A DNA stretch of 64,000 nucleotides, from NCBI GenBank assembly GCA_026075535.2, contig AP026539.1, forward strand, positions 558,001 to 622,000, written 5' to 3'. Numbering within the stretch: position 1 is the stretch's first letter; each line of letters opens with the position of its first letter. Shown piece by piece: positions 1 to 10,628 of the stretch. Origin of the DNA: Tricholoma matsutake. Lineage: Eukaryota; Basidiomycota; Agaricomycetes; Agaricales; Tricholomataceae. A program made the translations under genes and the position numbers. Under the pieces are notes generated by a model, which saw nothing but the letters and a program-made list of their open reading frames with translations, had not been told where the DNA came from and ran no database searches.

Positions 1-285
1 TACGACCTGGATTCACTGATACATTGCATTGATGTGAATTGGGTTCTGATTTCTAGCTTAGCTGTCCGTTATTGGCCATCTTTTAAGGTTTTAATAAAAC
101 AAAAATGACACAGCCATTGGTGTACCCAAATAGTTGGCCCCAGCTGAAACAAATATTATTTGGGGTTTACTAACATACTAGATATGAGTCCAAGTCTGTA
201 GTGTTTAAAGGGATGTTTTAGAAATGCCCAAGAAAAAGATTGAGTAAAGAACAGCAACTGCTGCCTACAAACACTTGCATATAAC

Positions 286-1870
286 TCAAAGGTCAGACAA
301 CCTGCTGAACAAGCCCACACTCTCCAACCACCGCTTCTGTTGAACCTCTATGGACTCCACAGAATTTGGAGGATTGAGTTTGAAGCCATTCTGTGCCCAC
401 CTAAACAGTCCACCAGAGGTGTATTGGGCGAAGGAATACTGGTGCTCATGGGAGACGATGGGAGTGTTGGAGTGCCGAACGAGAGCAGATGGTAAAAGGA
501 TGACCAAGCTGGGTGGAAAGCAAACAACAATTCCAAGGTCCCAAAGAGCAAGGTGCCCACCCTGATCTGGGTCATAATCCCCCAGGGAGGTGACAGTGCA
601 CTGACCGCAGGAGAAATTAGCCCAGTCATGGTGGGGGTAGCATTCCGTTTTGGGCCCAAAGTTCACAGAAGCTGCAGTGAAAGGAGTCCTGGGAAAAACT
701 CACCATAGCGTTGGGTCTTGTTTGATGAGTTTGTCAAGGGTTTTTTCATAGTGGTCATGCAACTTCGGGAAGTATACTTCGAAAACATCTGCAGGGAATA
801 AGCACCCTGTGCCTTCGCATGGGAGAGGTGCACTTACTTTTGGCATAGCCAGCAATGCACTTGAAGCATCCCCTTCCCAAAACGTCAGACAGGACCACGG
901 TGTTCTTTCTGTTGCAGAGATGGCATGGCCCCTGTTTGGAGGTTGGTTAGCTTATCACTGGGGTGCACTGCACAGGGCTCACTTGGGTGCCATTTCCATG
1001 GGCTATGCCCACTGGGACTGCAGGAAATGCTCCATGATGGTGGTCCACTTGCTTCTCTGCAAAGACACACCTGGACCTTGCCTCCTCAATGGCATCTGCA
1101 GCCTCCTTACAGAGCGCCTCCCAATCTGCTGCACCCTGCAGTCACCTGGCGAGAAGGCCTATCACATGGTCTTCAGAGTCGACGATTGGGTGGGTGGTTC
1201 TGAGCGCTGTCAGGGTGTGGCTCATTGAAACTAAAAAATGCTTACTTTCCATCCCATTCAATGAGCCGCAACCCAAATTTCTCCTGCAGCTCCGCCAACC
1301 CATAGACATTCCAGTCCTCTTCCATCTCCCGGACCCCAATCCATGCAGGTTTGGAGTGGGGTAGGTCATTTGCGAGGTCAGAGTCAGATCTCAGGGTGTT
1401 ATTTTTTGCTGATGCCCTGTATTTTTCCAAACATGCCTTGGGGCCACTTCCTCTGAGCTCCCTAGCGGTGTTTCTTGCTTGCCAGTCTTTGAAATTTTTC
1501 TTTTGGTTTTTCATTGATTTTGCAGGAGGGAGGGACAGGGTGTGACCAGGGGGGGGAACTGGTAGCGTTTGCACAGTGGTTTCTGCATTAAGGTTGGAGG
1601 AGTTTGGGGGAGGGGGGGCAGGGTGTGGCCAAGGGGGGAAACAGGTACCATTTGCGCAGTGGTTTCTGCATTAAGGTTCGAGAGGTTTAGGGGAGGGAGG
1701 GGCAGGGTGTGGCCAGGGGGGGAAACTGGTAGCATTTGTGCAGTGGTTTCTGCATTAAGGTTGGAGGAGCACTTCTCCAGCTCCTGGTCATCGATGTTGG
1801 TGTGGGCTTCGGCCCGAGCAACCGCATCAAAGGTGCTAAAGCCAACGAGGGGTTGTATCGGCTCACCCAA
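286..1870 (-). pseudogene. TET/JBP-like 2OG-Fe(II) dioxygenase relic
   Basis: Read on the minus strand, broken frames join into one family: a repeat-rich N-terminal part (1520-1870), a segment ending in a GLRLIEWDGK-type motif (about 1242-1420), a Cys-containing segment with CHLCNRKN and a CFKCIAGYAKSK motif (about 830-900), then a C-terminal double-stranded beta-helix-like domain (286-690). That domain shows a candidate iron HxD (HHD, 625-633), GGHLALWDL, a distal His in RHSNTPI and YTSGGLFRW. I recognise this as the dioxygenase family expanded in basidiomycetes and related to TET/JBP, whose active members oxidise 5-methylcytosine; that assignment is from memory of the family. It is dead: TGA stops at 700-702 and 1142-1144 sit where CGA (Arg) is expected, another stop lies near 945, and the Arg expected before YSF (2-oxoglutarate ligand) reads Gln (CAG, 439-441), a CpG-type change. 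Exon borders are not resolved. Confidence 0.55.
1520..1769. repeat. Three tandem ~83-bp repeats
   Basis: Three head-to-tail copies (about 1520-1602, 1603-1685, 1686-1769) share GGCAGGGTGTGGCCA and TTTCTGCATTAAGGTT. On the minus strand they encode a Pro-rich unit containing NLNAETTAQM and PVSPPGHTLPLPP, so they appear to be an expanded part of the dioxygenase-like relic rather than intergenic satellite. Confidence 0.8.
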
Positions 1871-2274
1871 GAATGGGGAGAACTGGTGGCCTGAACATGT
1901 GCATTGCCCTACCAAAAAAAGTGGGGGGAGAGTTGTTAGCCTTTGAAAGAAAGTAGAAGGATGAGGAGCTAAGTGGCAGGGCATTCCATGGATCTCATGC
2001 TGGTTGGACCCAGGGTGTGATTCTCCAAAAAAAGGCTGTGGTTTTCCAAAAGGATTCAGTTGAAGATGACTTGCACCAACACAAACCCCCAGAAGGCTGG
2101 GTGGACATCCACTTCCAGCCACCAGGTCCAGCAAAATGAACCTGTTGCGTCATGCAGTCAAAAATGACTTGCATCAACGTGAACCCCCAGAAATCAAGGC
2201 CCAGTAAAATGAACCTGCCATGCCAAAAAAAGACTGTGGTTTTACAAAAGGATTCCCCAGAGCATTGGGATGAA

Positions 2275-2456
2275 TCCCGCCCTTTCATCAAGAATTAACC
2301 ACCTCTGCTTTCCTGGTTCCCAGGTTGGATCCAGGGCCACAGAGGGGGCTTTTCTCCAAAAGAATTCCTGCCCTTTCATCAAGAAGTGACTGCCTCTGTT
2401 CTCCCAGTTCCAAGGTCGGATCCAGGGTCACAGAGGGGGGCTTTCTCTAACAGCAG
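2275..2456. repeat. Two tandem 91-bp repeats
   Basis: CCCTTTCATCAAGAA recurs exactly 91 bp apart (2280 and 2371), each followed by a similar GGATCCAGGG-CACAGAGGGGG block. A weaker duplicated block containing TGACTTGCA and CCCCCAGAA lies at about 2005-2240. No coding content was recognised. Confidence 0.75.
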
Positions 2457-2601
2457 GGGAGAAAGAGTCTCCTCTCCTCAAAAAGGGTGAGATTCCCCAA
2501 AAGAAAGAGTACGATGTTCCAAAAGAAACATGGGAATGGCACTGGGAAGAACACTTGCCTGTCATGGTTATTAAAAGCTCTCCTACCGGGGTTTGTAGAA
2601 T

Positions 2602-3069
2602 GTGAAAGGAAGTGTAGAATTTTTTTTGGCTTGCCATGTCACAAGCACATGGTCATGTGATCATGTGCCCACCACAACCGAGCTCTCCAAACATTTACCA
2701 GTGGAAACAGGATTAACTACACCTGCAGCAATAATGGCCACAGCTTCAGTGTTGGCATCAGCATCAGCATCGGCATCGGCATTGTCCTCAGCATCTGGGA
2801 CATCACAATCAGTTGACAATGCAAACACTGGATCCCCCAGAATAAGCCCACAAACAGGATCAACTACATCTGCCAAAGTGTTGGCTACAGGATTGGCATT
2901 GGCAGTGGCATCAGCAGCGGCATTGGCATTTGACAGTTCAAAATCAAGCAAACAACCTATAAGCCCACATAGCAGAATGACAGCTGATGACCTTGCTCAG
3001 CAAGAGGCTGTTTCCACACAGGCTCATGGGAAAACAAAGAGAATGAAAAAAGTATGTTTTGTAGACTAA
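2602..3069 (+). CDS. Hypothetical Ala/Ser/Thr-rich ORF
   Basis: An uninterrupted 155-codon ATG-to-stop frame with a central low-complexity region dominated by Ala, Ser and Thr and a basic C-terminus (KTKRMKK). GCA/TCA-type codon runs suggest a simple-sequence origin. I recognise no domain; one stretch (about residues 95-112) is hydrophobic but Ala-rich and not a convincing membrane helix. It lies between the dioxygenase relic and the truncated retroelement and has no clear partner. It may be a chance ORF over a repeat; an antisense 96-codon frame on the same bases is treated as its shadow. Confidence 0.25.
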   Translation: MKGSVEFFLACHVTSTWSCDHVPTTTELSKHLPVETGLTTPAAIMATASVLASASASASALSSASGTSQSVDNANTGSPRISPQTGSTTSAKVLATGLALAVASAAALAFDSSKSSKQPISPHSRMTADDLAQQEAVSTQAHGKTKRMKKVCFVD

Positions 3070-3287
3070 GGGGACACTATGACATGTAAAGAAATGTATA
3101 GACATGTCTGTATGAAACAAAACAAAAAAGATCAACTGAATTTTGTATGCCTGCCCAAGGGGCAGCAAGAACTTTATTTGTCTGTACAATGCCAATCCAG
3201 GTGGGGGGGTGGTGGAGTAGTAGGATTAGGTAGTCATGTGACCATGTGGTCAGTAGACAGTCACACATGTTGTAGTCATGGAGGCTA

Positions 3288-3572
3288 TCACTGGGAATGA
3301 CTTGGTTCAACTGTCTTCTCCTTGGAATCCTCCTCTGAGTCGGATACCGATTGCATGGAGGGACATGAGTCAGATGCTGAATCTGACTCATAATTGTAGA
3401 TTGCCTCCCAGATGGCTCCAAATCGTTCAGGGTCATTGCCTTCATCGGATCCTGATTCATTGTCTGAGTTCAGGGGGTATGGATCCCCATCAGAACTGTA
3501 TTGGGATCCCAACACGTCCTGGTCTGATTCCTCAGAATCACTATGAACTAATGCCAATTGTTCATCCTCCAC
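3288..3572 (-). CDS. Hypothetical acidic Ser/Asp/Glu-rich ORF
   Basis: A 94-codon minus-strand frame, highly acidic throughout (runs such as HSDSEESDQD and SDSEEDSKEK). Acidic serine-rich composition is unusual for a random frame, so it may be the tail of a nuclear or transposon-encoded protein whose remainder was lost when the neighbouring Ty3 fragment (from about 3584) arrived. No domain is recognised and no intron or upstream partner can be assigned. The plus-strand frame through the same bases is considered spurious because Ty3 similarity starts only after it. Confidence 0.25.
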   Translation of the reverse strand: MEDEQLALVHSDSEESDQDVLGSQYSSDGDPYPLNSDNESGSDEGNDPERFGAIWEAIYNYESDSASDSCPSMQSVSDSEEDSKEKTVEPSHSQ

Positions 3573-3583
3573 TGGAGGGGGAT

Positions 3584-5514
3584 CATTCTTGGCATGATCA
3601 AGTTTACTCCAAAAGCCTTAGTGCTGTAGAGCAAAATTACGAGATCCATGACAAGGAGATGTTGGCAATAATGCATGCGCTTGAGGAGTGGCGACACTTC
3701 CTTGAGGGTGCCCAACACAAGGTGGAAATTTGGACAGATCACAAGAATCTCGAGTACTTTATGACAGCCAAGAAATTGAACCATTGTCAAGCTTGTTGGT
3801 CCCTGTATCTATCCAGATTTGACTTCTCCTTGCACCACTGTCTGGGTCACAGCATGGGGAAGACCAATGCCCTCTCCCAACATGCAGACCATGGGAATGG
3901 CAGCGATGACAACCAAAACATTGTGTTGTTGCAGCCAGACCTGTTCACCATTTGGGCACTGGAAGGCATCGCACCCCAGGGCAAGGAGCAGGACATCCTA
4001 CATGACATTCATCGCCCAAACCATAGCGGTTTACATGAGGATGTTGTTGCCCAAGCTGTTAAAGAACTGAGGAAGGGATCCACCCTTTCCTTGCATGCAG
4101 CAGAGTGGGCTGAAAAAGAGGACTTGTTGTATTTCAGGGACCGCATCTATGTTCCCAATGACCCAGACCTTTGCTGGCGCATCATATCCCAACACCATGA
4201 CTCACAGATTGCTGGTCATCCTGGATGCTGGAAGACCTTGGAGCTCACCTCATGGAATTATTGGTTGCCACAAATGTCACGGCTCATTTGTCAGTATTGT
4301 CGCACTTGTGACCTTTGCTTATGCACCAAGGTTCCTTGTCGCAAACCCATTGGCGAGCTACACCCTCTTCCTGTTCCAGAGAGTTGTTGGGATGTTGTCA
4401 GCATCGACTTTGTGGTGGAGTTGCCAGAGTTGAATGGGTTTGATGCAGTGATGTGCACAGTTGATTCAGTGGGAAAATGCACTCACTTCATTCCCACTCA
4501 CACCACTGTCAGTGCCCTGGGTGCCACCCGACTCTACCTCCACCATGTGTGGAAATTACATGGACTTCCTGGTGCTTTCCTCTCTGATCATGGCCCTCAG
4601 TTCATGGCAGAGTTCACTCGTGAGTTGTACTGACTCCTGGGGATCAAACTCCTTCCTTCGACTGCTTATCACCCACAAACCGATGGCCAGACTGAGGAGT
4701 CAACCAGGAACTGGAGCAGTACATCCACATCTTTGTCAATGAATGCCAGGACAATTGGGATGATCTTCTCCCCTTGGCCAAGTTCGGATACAACAATTAT
4801 GTCCATGCTTCCACTCAACAGACCCCTTTCCTCTTAGACACTGGACAACATCCATGCATGGAATTTGAACCTCGCCAAACTCCCTCACACATCGAGACAG
4901 TGAATGAGTTCACAGAACACATGCGGGACAGCTTGGAGGAGGCAAAGGCAGCCTTAGCAAAGGCAAAGGATGACATGGCATGCTTTTACAACCAACGCCA
5001 TTCTCTGACCCCTCAGTACAAGGTTGGTGATTGAGTTTATCTTGACTCCAGTGACATCTCCACTATGTGTCCATCCAAGAAACTTGCTCATCACTTCCTG
5101 GGACCTTTCCCCATTGTCAAGTGTGTTGGAATGCATGCCTATCATCTATGCCTCCCAGCCTCCATGTCCAAACTCCACCCAGTCTTCCATGTCGTCAAAC
5201 TCCTTCTAGCTCCCCCAGATCCATTCCCGGGATGCCATTCACACCCACCACCACTGCCTACAGTGATTGAGGGAGAACCCCAATACAAAGTCGAGTCAAT
5301 CTTGGACAGCCGTTTGCGTCGAGGAAAACTCCAGTATTTGGTGCATTGGAAGGGTTATGGGTATGAGGAGAACTCATGGGTCGAAGAGTATGATGTGAAT
5401 GCCCCTCGGTTAGTCAAGGAATTCCACCGATGGCACACTGCTGCACTGTGTCGCATTCAAGTCATGGACTTTGGTTGTATGCAATTTCGAATGCATCAGG
5501 GCAATGCATCTTAG
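3584..5514 (+). pseudogene. Truncated Ty3/gypsy chromovirus pol (RNase H-IN-chromodomain)
   Basis: The fragment begins inside RNase H (VYSKSLSAVEQNYEIHDKEM; tether-like WTDHKNLEYF), followed by an HHCC integrase zinc finger (AGHPGCWKT ... CRTCDLC, about 4210-4320), the integrase core with catalytic Asp in SIDFVVELP and LSDHGPQF, and the third acidic residue near TDGQTE (about 4680-4700). A C-terminal chromodomain (5270-5430; ESILDSRLRRGKLQYLVHWK) makes it a chromovirus, which typically targets heterochromatin. It is dead: TGA stops at 4631-4633 and 5032-5034 where Arg is expected, and a frameshift near 4700. Protease and reverse transcriptase are absent, so it is 5'-truncated; the junction with unrelated sequence is near 3584. 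Confidence 0.85.
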
Positions 5515-5525
5515 AGAGGGGGTGA

Positions 5526-5826
5526 TGTAAGGGGACTAGGGGGGTGCCCTGTGTGTTTCTCCTATTTTTTACATTCATTCTATATTTTTCCTCACTTCAT
5601 TTCCTTCTATTCTTCATTTTCTATCATTTTTCCGGATTTTATTACTAATTTTCCCTTTCTATCATGTTTGTGCATGCTGACAGTTTTATATTTAGAGGCG
5701 GAGCACCCCTTCTGACATCTACCCCTTGGTATGATGTCATTCAGCGGCCTTGATCTGCCTATCTCCGCCTTTTCTATTTTTAGGTTATTATTTGATTTTT
5801 GTCATCTTCACATATACTGGGCATTG
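5526..5826 (+). mobile_element. Partial 3' LTR of the truncated chromovirus
   Basis: A purine tract (AGAGAGGGGGTGA) directly after the pol frame is followed by TGTAAGGGG, a typical polypurine tract/LTR boundary. The LTR continues to 5826, where an LTR of family A interrupts it. No second copy exists in the window, so its true end is unknown. Confidence 0.55.
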
Positions 5827-6217
5827 TTAGGGCTATCTGCTAGCTAAGACTGTGTGGGTTCTCTCTACAAGAAGGGGGCGGGATCCACGCTCATGATGGG
5901 GGAATTGATGGTTTTGATGCGAGGGGTTATTAATAGGTGAGTTTGTTGAGATAGGCCTTTCACACCCAAAACATAGGTGGAATACCTAAGAGAACACAAC
6001 TGGGGTCCCCTAGGCATATATTTAGGGTTTATGTACTATGTTACATATATTGTACATTGTTGTTACCAACGCACTCGTACATGTGCATACATTTTGATGC
6101 GTGCAAAATAAAATTCTCACGCTATCAAAATGTAGCATCATTTGGCGTCATGTAGCGTAATTCGACATAATAAAATAAAAATGAAAGTTTATTAGGTAAT
6201 GGGGTGGTTTCCTAACA
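5827..6217 (-). mobile_element. Family A LTR (3' LTR of element 1)
   Basis: The 391-bp sequence begins TGTTAGGG and ends CCTAACA on the plus strand, matching the five other family A LTRs in the window in reverse orientation. It lacks about 10 bp near its inner end (the ACACCCACT stretch of the other copies). The polypurine tract (minus AAAAGGGGGGTAA) adjoins it at 6218-6230, which marks it as the 3' LTR of the minus-strand body that follows. Confidence 0.92.
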
Positions 6218-6228
6218 TTACCCCCCTT

Positions 6229-9200
6229 TTATGCCTCGACTTCCAGGCAAGAAAATATTATGCTTGTCCCCTCTGTGAAATTTTGGTAAGGCCAGAATTT
6301 CATCCCCTCATACACCATTCTCGCAATGCAACACGGAGCATTCAGATTACATTTAAAGAATTGGGCGATCGCATTACGTGCTCACTTACAATTCTCTTCG
6401 GGTTCCCACGAATTATTTTTGTCGGTATAGTTTTTCCACTTTATTAAGAACTCCAATTTGTTCCGTCGAAGACGTGAGTCTAAAATTTCTTCAACTATGT
6501 ATTCTGGAGCACCTTCTACTATTATCGGAGGTTGTGGAGTAGTTTGTTCGCCAGGAATAGTGGGCAGACGGTAAGGGCATAGGCGGGATACGTTAATCTT
6601 GGGATCAATCTTAAATGATCGGGGTAATTTGAGCACTACCGCATTAGGCAAGATCACTTTAGAGATCGCATATGGGCCAACTTGTTTCTCCGTAAGTTTC
6701 TTCGAAGGTCATGGAATGTTCAGGTCCTTGGTACTTAGCCATACCAAGTCACCAACTTTGTACTCTGGAGTGCGTGCTCGAGTACGATCCACGTGTTGCA
6801 TCATGTCATCACATGCTTTCTTCAATGCTGCCTCTGCTTCCTCTTGTACCTTTTGCATCTTAGATACAAAATCTTCTACTGACTGTACTTTGACTTCCCT
6901 TCTGGGTTCTACTCCCATGCGAGGATGATATCCATAATTCACGAAAAAGGGTGACATATGAGTAGCCGAATGGAATTTGTTATTGTGAGAAAATTCGGCA
7001 ATTGCCAACCATTCGGGCCAGTCAGTTTGTCAGTAGTTGACAAACATACGTAGGTACTGCTCCAACTCCTGGTTCATTCTCTCTGTCTGCCCATCAGTCT
7101 GCGGGTGATATGCCGTAGATAATTTAGTTTGAATTCCCAATATGTTGTTTAGTTCTCGCATAAACGCGGAAGCAAATTGTGGTCCATGATCGGAGATAAT
7201 GGTATTGGGTAACCCATGTAACTGCCATACCTGATTTAGATAGAGGTGTGCCAAGCCCAATGATGATGTTTCTGTAGTAGTAAGAATAATATGGACCTCC
7301 TTTGTAAAGTGGTCGCATACTATGAATATTGCATCATACCCTTGAGCCTCGGGTAATCCAGTAATAAAATCCACAGATATATCTCACCACGGCGCTTTAG
7401 GTATAGGGTTCAGCATTAATTTTCCTGCAGGTTTCTCTGGAAATTTCTTCCCTCTCATGCACATATCACATGAATCCACATACCCCAACACATACTTCGA
7501 AATTCCAGGCCACCAATAATTTCTCATTACTAATTCCAATGTCTTCCATCTTTCTGGGTGTCCGGCAATCGGCACATTGTGATGTAACTGGACAATCTCC
7601 CTTCGCAAATCCTGATCCTTCGGTACATACACTTTTCCTCGAAACAACACCAACCCTTGTTCCTCAGCCCATTCGTCTCCTTTGATATTACCTTTCTTCT
7701 CTCCCTTTAGAGCTTTCACGGCTTCCACTACTTCATCATCCATTTCTGAACATTGTCTAATTTTAGACAACATTTCCGTTTCCGAGCTATCTATTAATAG
7801 ATGCCCTTGACGCATAGCGCAAATGCGAAAGTATTCGGGTTTGAGTAAGGTAACATTCTTATTGTCCTCCTCCACCCCCCTTTTATGATCAATACATCTG
7901 GATAATGCATCTGCTTTTCTCATTAAGCTTCCCACTTTGTGGACCAAGTGAAAATTGAAACACGATAGGAATAGTGCCCAACGTGCTTGCCGGTGATTAA
8001 GCTTTTTAGCAGACATGAAGTATTGCAGATTTTGATGATCCGTCCAGATCTCAATCTGATGCGTACATCCCTCCAAATAATGCCTCCATGCCTCCAATGC
8101 TCATATTATCCCAAACATCTCTTTGTCATGCACATCATAATTCCTCTCCACATCATTCAACCCTTTCAACAAGTATGCACAAGGATGCCATTTGTCATCT
8201 TCGCACAGCATTGATAATACTGCTCCAGTAGCAAAATCGGATGCATCGGATTCCACTTGCAAAGGGCATGTGAAATCTACTGGGGCTAATATTGGTCCCT
8301 CCACAAACTTCCTCTTCAACTCCTCAAACGCTGTCTGCTACTGCTCTCCCCACCTCCATACTACTCCCTTTCACGTAAAGTTATGTAAGGGTGCGGCAAT
8401 TTTAGAAAAATTGTGCACAAAGTGACAATAATAATTTGCAAGTCCCAAGAAGGCTTGAACCTCCTTGACATGGGTGGGCACAGGCCAATCTGTGATTGCC
8501 TGTACCTTGATCGGATCCATTTTGATCCCGTCAGGGCCGATCAATAATTCTAGGAACTCGATCTCGCTTGCCCCAAACACACACTTCTCTGGTTTCAAAA
8601 ATAGATCATTCTCCGCCAACCTCCATAACACCTCCTGCACTATTGCCTCATGATTCTCTTCATCCTCCGTGAATATCAGAATGTTGTCAATAAATATTAT
8701 TACCACGCCTTTGTCTATTATGTCCTTGAAAATGTTGTTCATCATATTTTGAAAGGTTGGGGGACTATTAGTCATCCCAAAAAACATGACAAGCGGCTCA
8801 AAGGATCCTCGACGCGTGGCAAATGCAGCCTTCCACTCATCTCCTTTCTTTATTTGTACATTGTTGTATCCCCATCGTAAATCCAATTTTGTAAAGACCT
8901 TGGCTTTTCCCACCTTATCAATTATTTCTGAGATCAATGGCAGGGGGTACGCATTCTTCACTGTCCACTCATTCAGATACCTATAATCAGTACACATCCT
9001 CTTCCTTTGGTCTTTTTTGGGCATGAAGAATATTGGTGACGTCTGCAGTGATTTCAAAGGTCGTATGTATCCTTTGCGCAATTGCTCCTTCAGGAATGCA
9101 TCCACTTCTTCTTGTTCCATCAGAGATAATGGATATACCTTTGACTTCTTTGGCACAAACCCGGGCTTCATCTCAATCGCATGATCCCATGGCTTCCACA

Positions 9201-9493
9201 CTGGCATTCGCTCAGACTCCTTCTTTTGGAACACTGACAAATGTTCATGATACACTTTTGGCACCCATTCCTCCACTGGCTTCTCCACCTTCATGATATT
9301 CTTGTCCCACAACTGTCCTCCATGAACTGCTCTAAAGGTTTGCTTTTGCTCTTCTTTCTTGTTCATGATTGGAACTGCCCCATTTGGCATTTCCTCATCC
9401 TCCACTTCCTCCATCGTAACAGAATACTTTCTCGGATGTTCTTTCTCTTTCTTTTTCCTTTTTTCCTTCTTCATCTTCCTCCCATACACATTC
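6229..9493 (-). pseudogene. Element 1 pol, family A Ty3 chromovirus, 5'-truncated
   Basis: Minus-strand order: reverse transcriptase (about 8371-9300; VFTKLDLRWGYN and the catalytic box reading FIDNILIF), RNase H (about 7850-8330; WTDHQNLQYF), integrase (about 6990-7830; zinc finger AGHPERWKT...CDMC, catalytic DFITGLPE, IISDHGPQF, TDGQTERMN) and chromodomain (about 6400-6570). Elements 2 and 3 are close paralogues. Damage: the active-site FIDD is FIDN (a CpG-type change), TGA replaces CGA at 7384-7386 and 8101-8103 (both CGA in paralogues) and near 6390 and 6705, and TAG at about 8338. Similarity to element 2 stops at 9493 within the protease-RT linker, so protease, gag and 5' LTR are missing. 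Confidence 0.93.
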
Positions 9494-9539
9494 TTTCGAC
9501 ATTGCCGACCATACTTGGGATACACTAGATTGGCACACA

Positions 9540-10307
9540 GTACAGTCCACTGCTGATCTTATTGGCATGCACGCTCAACAAATCACTCGACGTGATTGTC
9601 ATCTTGTTCAAGGCCTGGCTCAGCAAAAGGTGCTCCGCAAGCGAGCTGTGGACGAATTCAATGAAAAATACCAAGCTCAACTCTCTACTGGCAATTTCCC
9701 ACTTGGAACTTGGGTTCTCACACATGAAACTTGGCTCAATACTCAAATTGGGAACAAGGGTGCACTTCGTTGGACTGGCCCTTTCATCATTCATGAAAAG
9801 GTTTGCGACAAGACATACAAGTTGAGGGAGTTGGATAGGACAGTCAAACATGAGTTGTACTTTGCAATGCGGCTGAAAATCTTTTACTACAGGGAACATT
9901 ATCAAATGGTCCATTCATTGTTCTGTGGGAGTTTGGAGCTCCAACATCCTGATGTTGACTGGCGCGAGCCTGACATGCACCTGATAGTTACCATTGACGA
10001 TTTTTATGACCTGCAATCTTACTGCATTCTTGTTGTGAAGAGCATCTATGCTGGTGGGTACCCCAACCCGGATCTCATTTGGACACCTGTACTTGAACAT
10101 ATACAACATACCCCTGGTCACATCACCCATTTATGTGCGTGCCCTCCTCTCAGAAACCTTACTGATCCTAGGAGTTCTCACCTACTTGGCATCCTTGACA
10201 CGAACACATTTGAGTACTTGCAACTCACAGTCACACTGTTAGATCCCTCTAGTCTGGAGCTGGAACAACTGGATGATTGGACTCGCGAATTTCTTCTGTT
10301 ATGCTAA
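9540..10307 (+). pseudogene. Ty3/gypsy integrase C-terminal fragment (second family)
   Basis: An open frame of 246 codons whose first third matches the region after the integrase core: a basic helical stretch (DCHLVQGLAQQKVLRKRAVD), then a GPY/F-like module (FPLGTWVL, NKGALRWTGPFIIHEK, TYKLRELD, RLKIFYYREHY). The remaining two thirds are an unrecognised C-terminal extension; no chromodomain is visible. It faces away from element 1, and the junction at 9494-9540 joins two unrelated retroelement fragments. The catalytic core is missing, so it cannot act alone. The frame has no internal stop, unlike most neighbours, so it may be younger or under-mutated. Confidence 0.65.
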
Positions 10308-10404
10308 GTCTCCATATTTCAATTTTTTTACTTCAATTTTCTTTTTGTTCATTGTCTGAAACGATGAGGGCATCATGCGAACAAACCGTGGGATGGGTAC
10401 CACT

Positions 10405-10628
10405 TTGCATTTCTGTTTTAATTTCTTGTGAATTGCTTATTGATCTTGTGGCTTCATGCAAACAATCTGTGAAGCATTCGTTTTCTCCTTTGCTTTCTAT
10501 TCTTCTTACCTTCTCATTGCATTTCTGTTTTAATTTCTTGTGAATTGCTTATTTGATCTTGTGGCTTCATGCAAACAATCCATGAAGCATTTGTTTTCTC
10601 CCTTGCTTTCTATTCTTTTTACCTTCTC
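10405..10628. repeat. 112-bp direct tandem duplication
   Basis: TTGCATTTCTGTTTTAATTT starts at 10405 and again at 10517; both copies continue with high identity through TTCATGCAAACAAT and CTTTCTATTCTT. A related shorter motif (GGGCATCAT...GAACAAACCGTG) recurs at about 10367 and 10769. It lies just after the integrase tail and may be the 3' untranslated region of that retroelement. Confidence 0.85.

Noticed and set aside
3278..3583. N-terminal part of the long plus ORF at 3278-4633
   Set aside because: Ty3 similarity starts only near 3584; upstream codons have no relation to pol and overlap an acidic minus-strand ORF.
6199..6447. Plus-strand ORF starting MGWFPNITPLL
   Set aside because: Repeated opposite every family A chromodomain/LTR junction; it is the antisense of the pol C-terminus.
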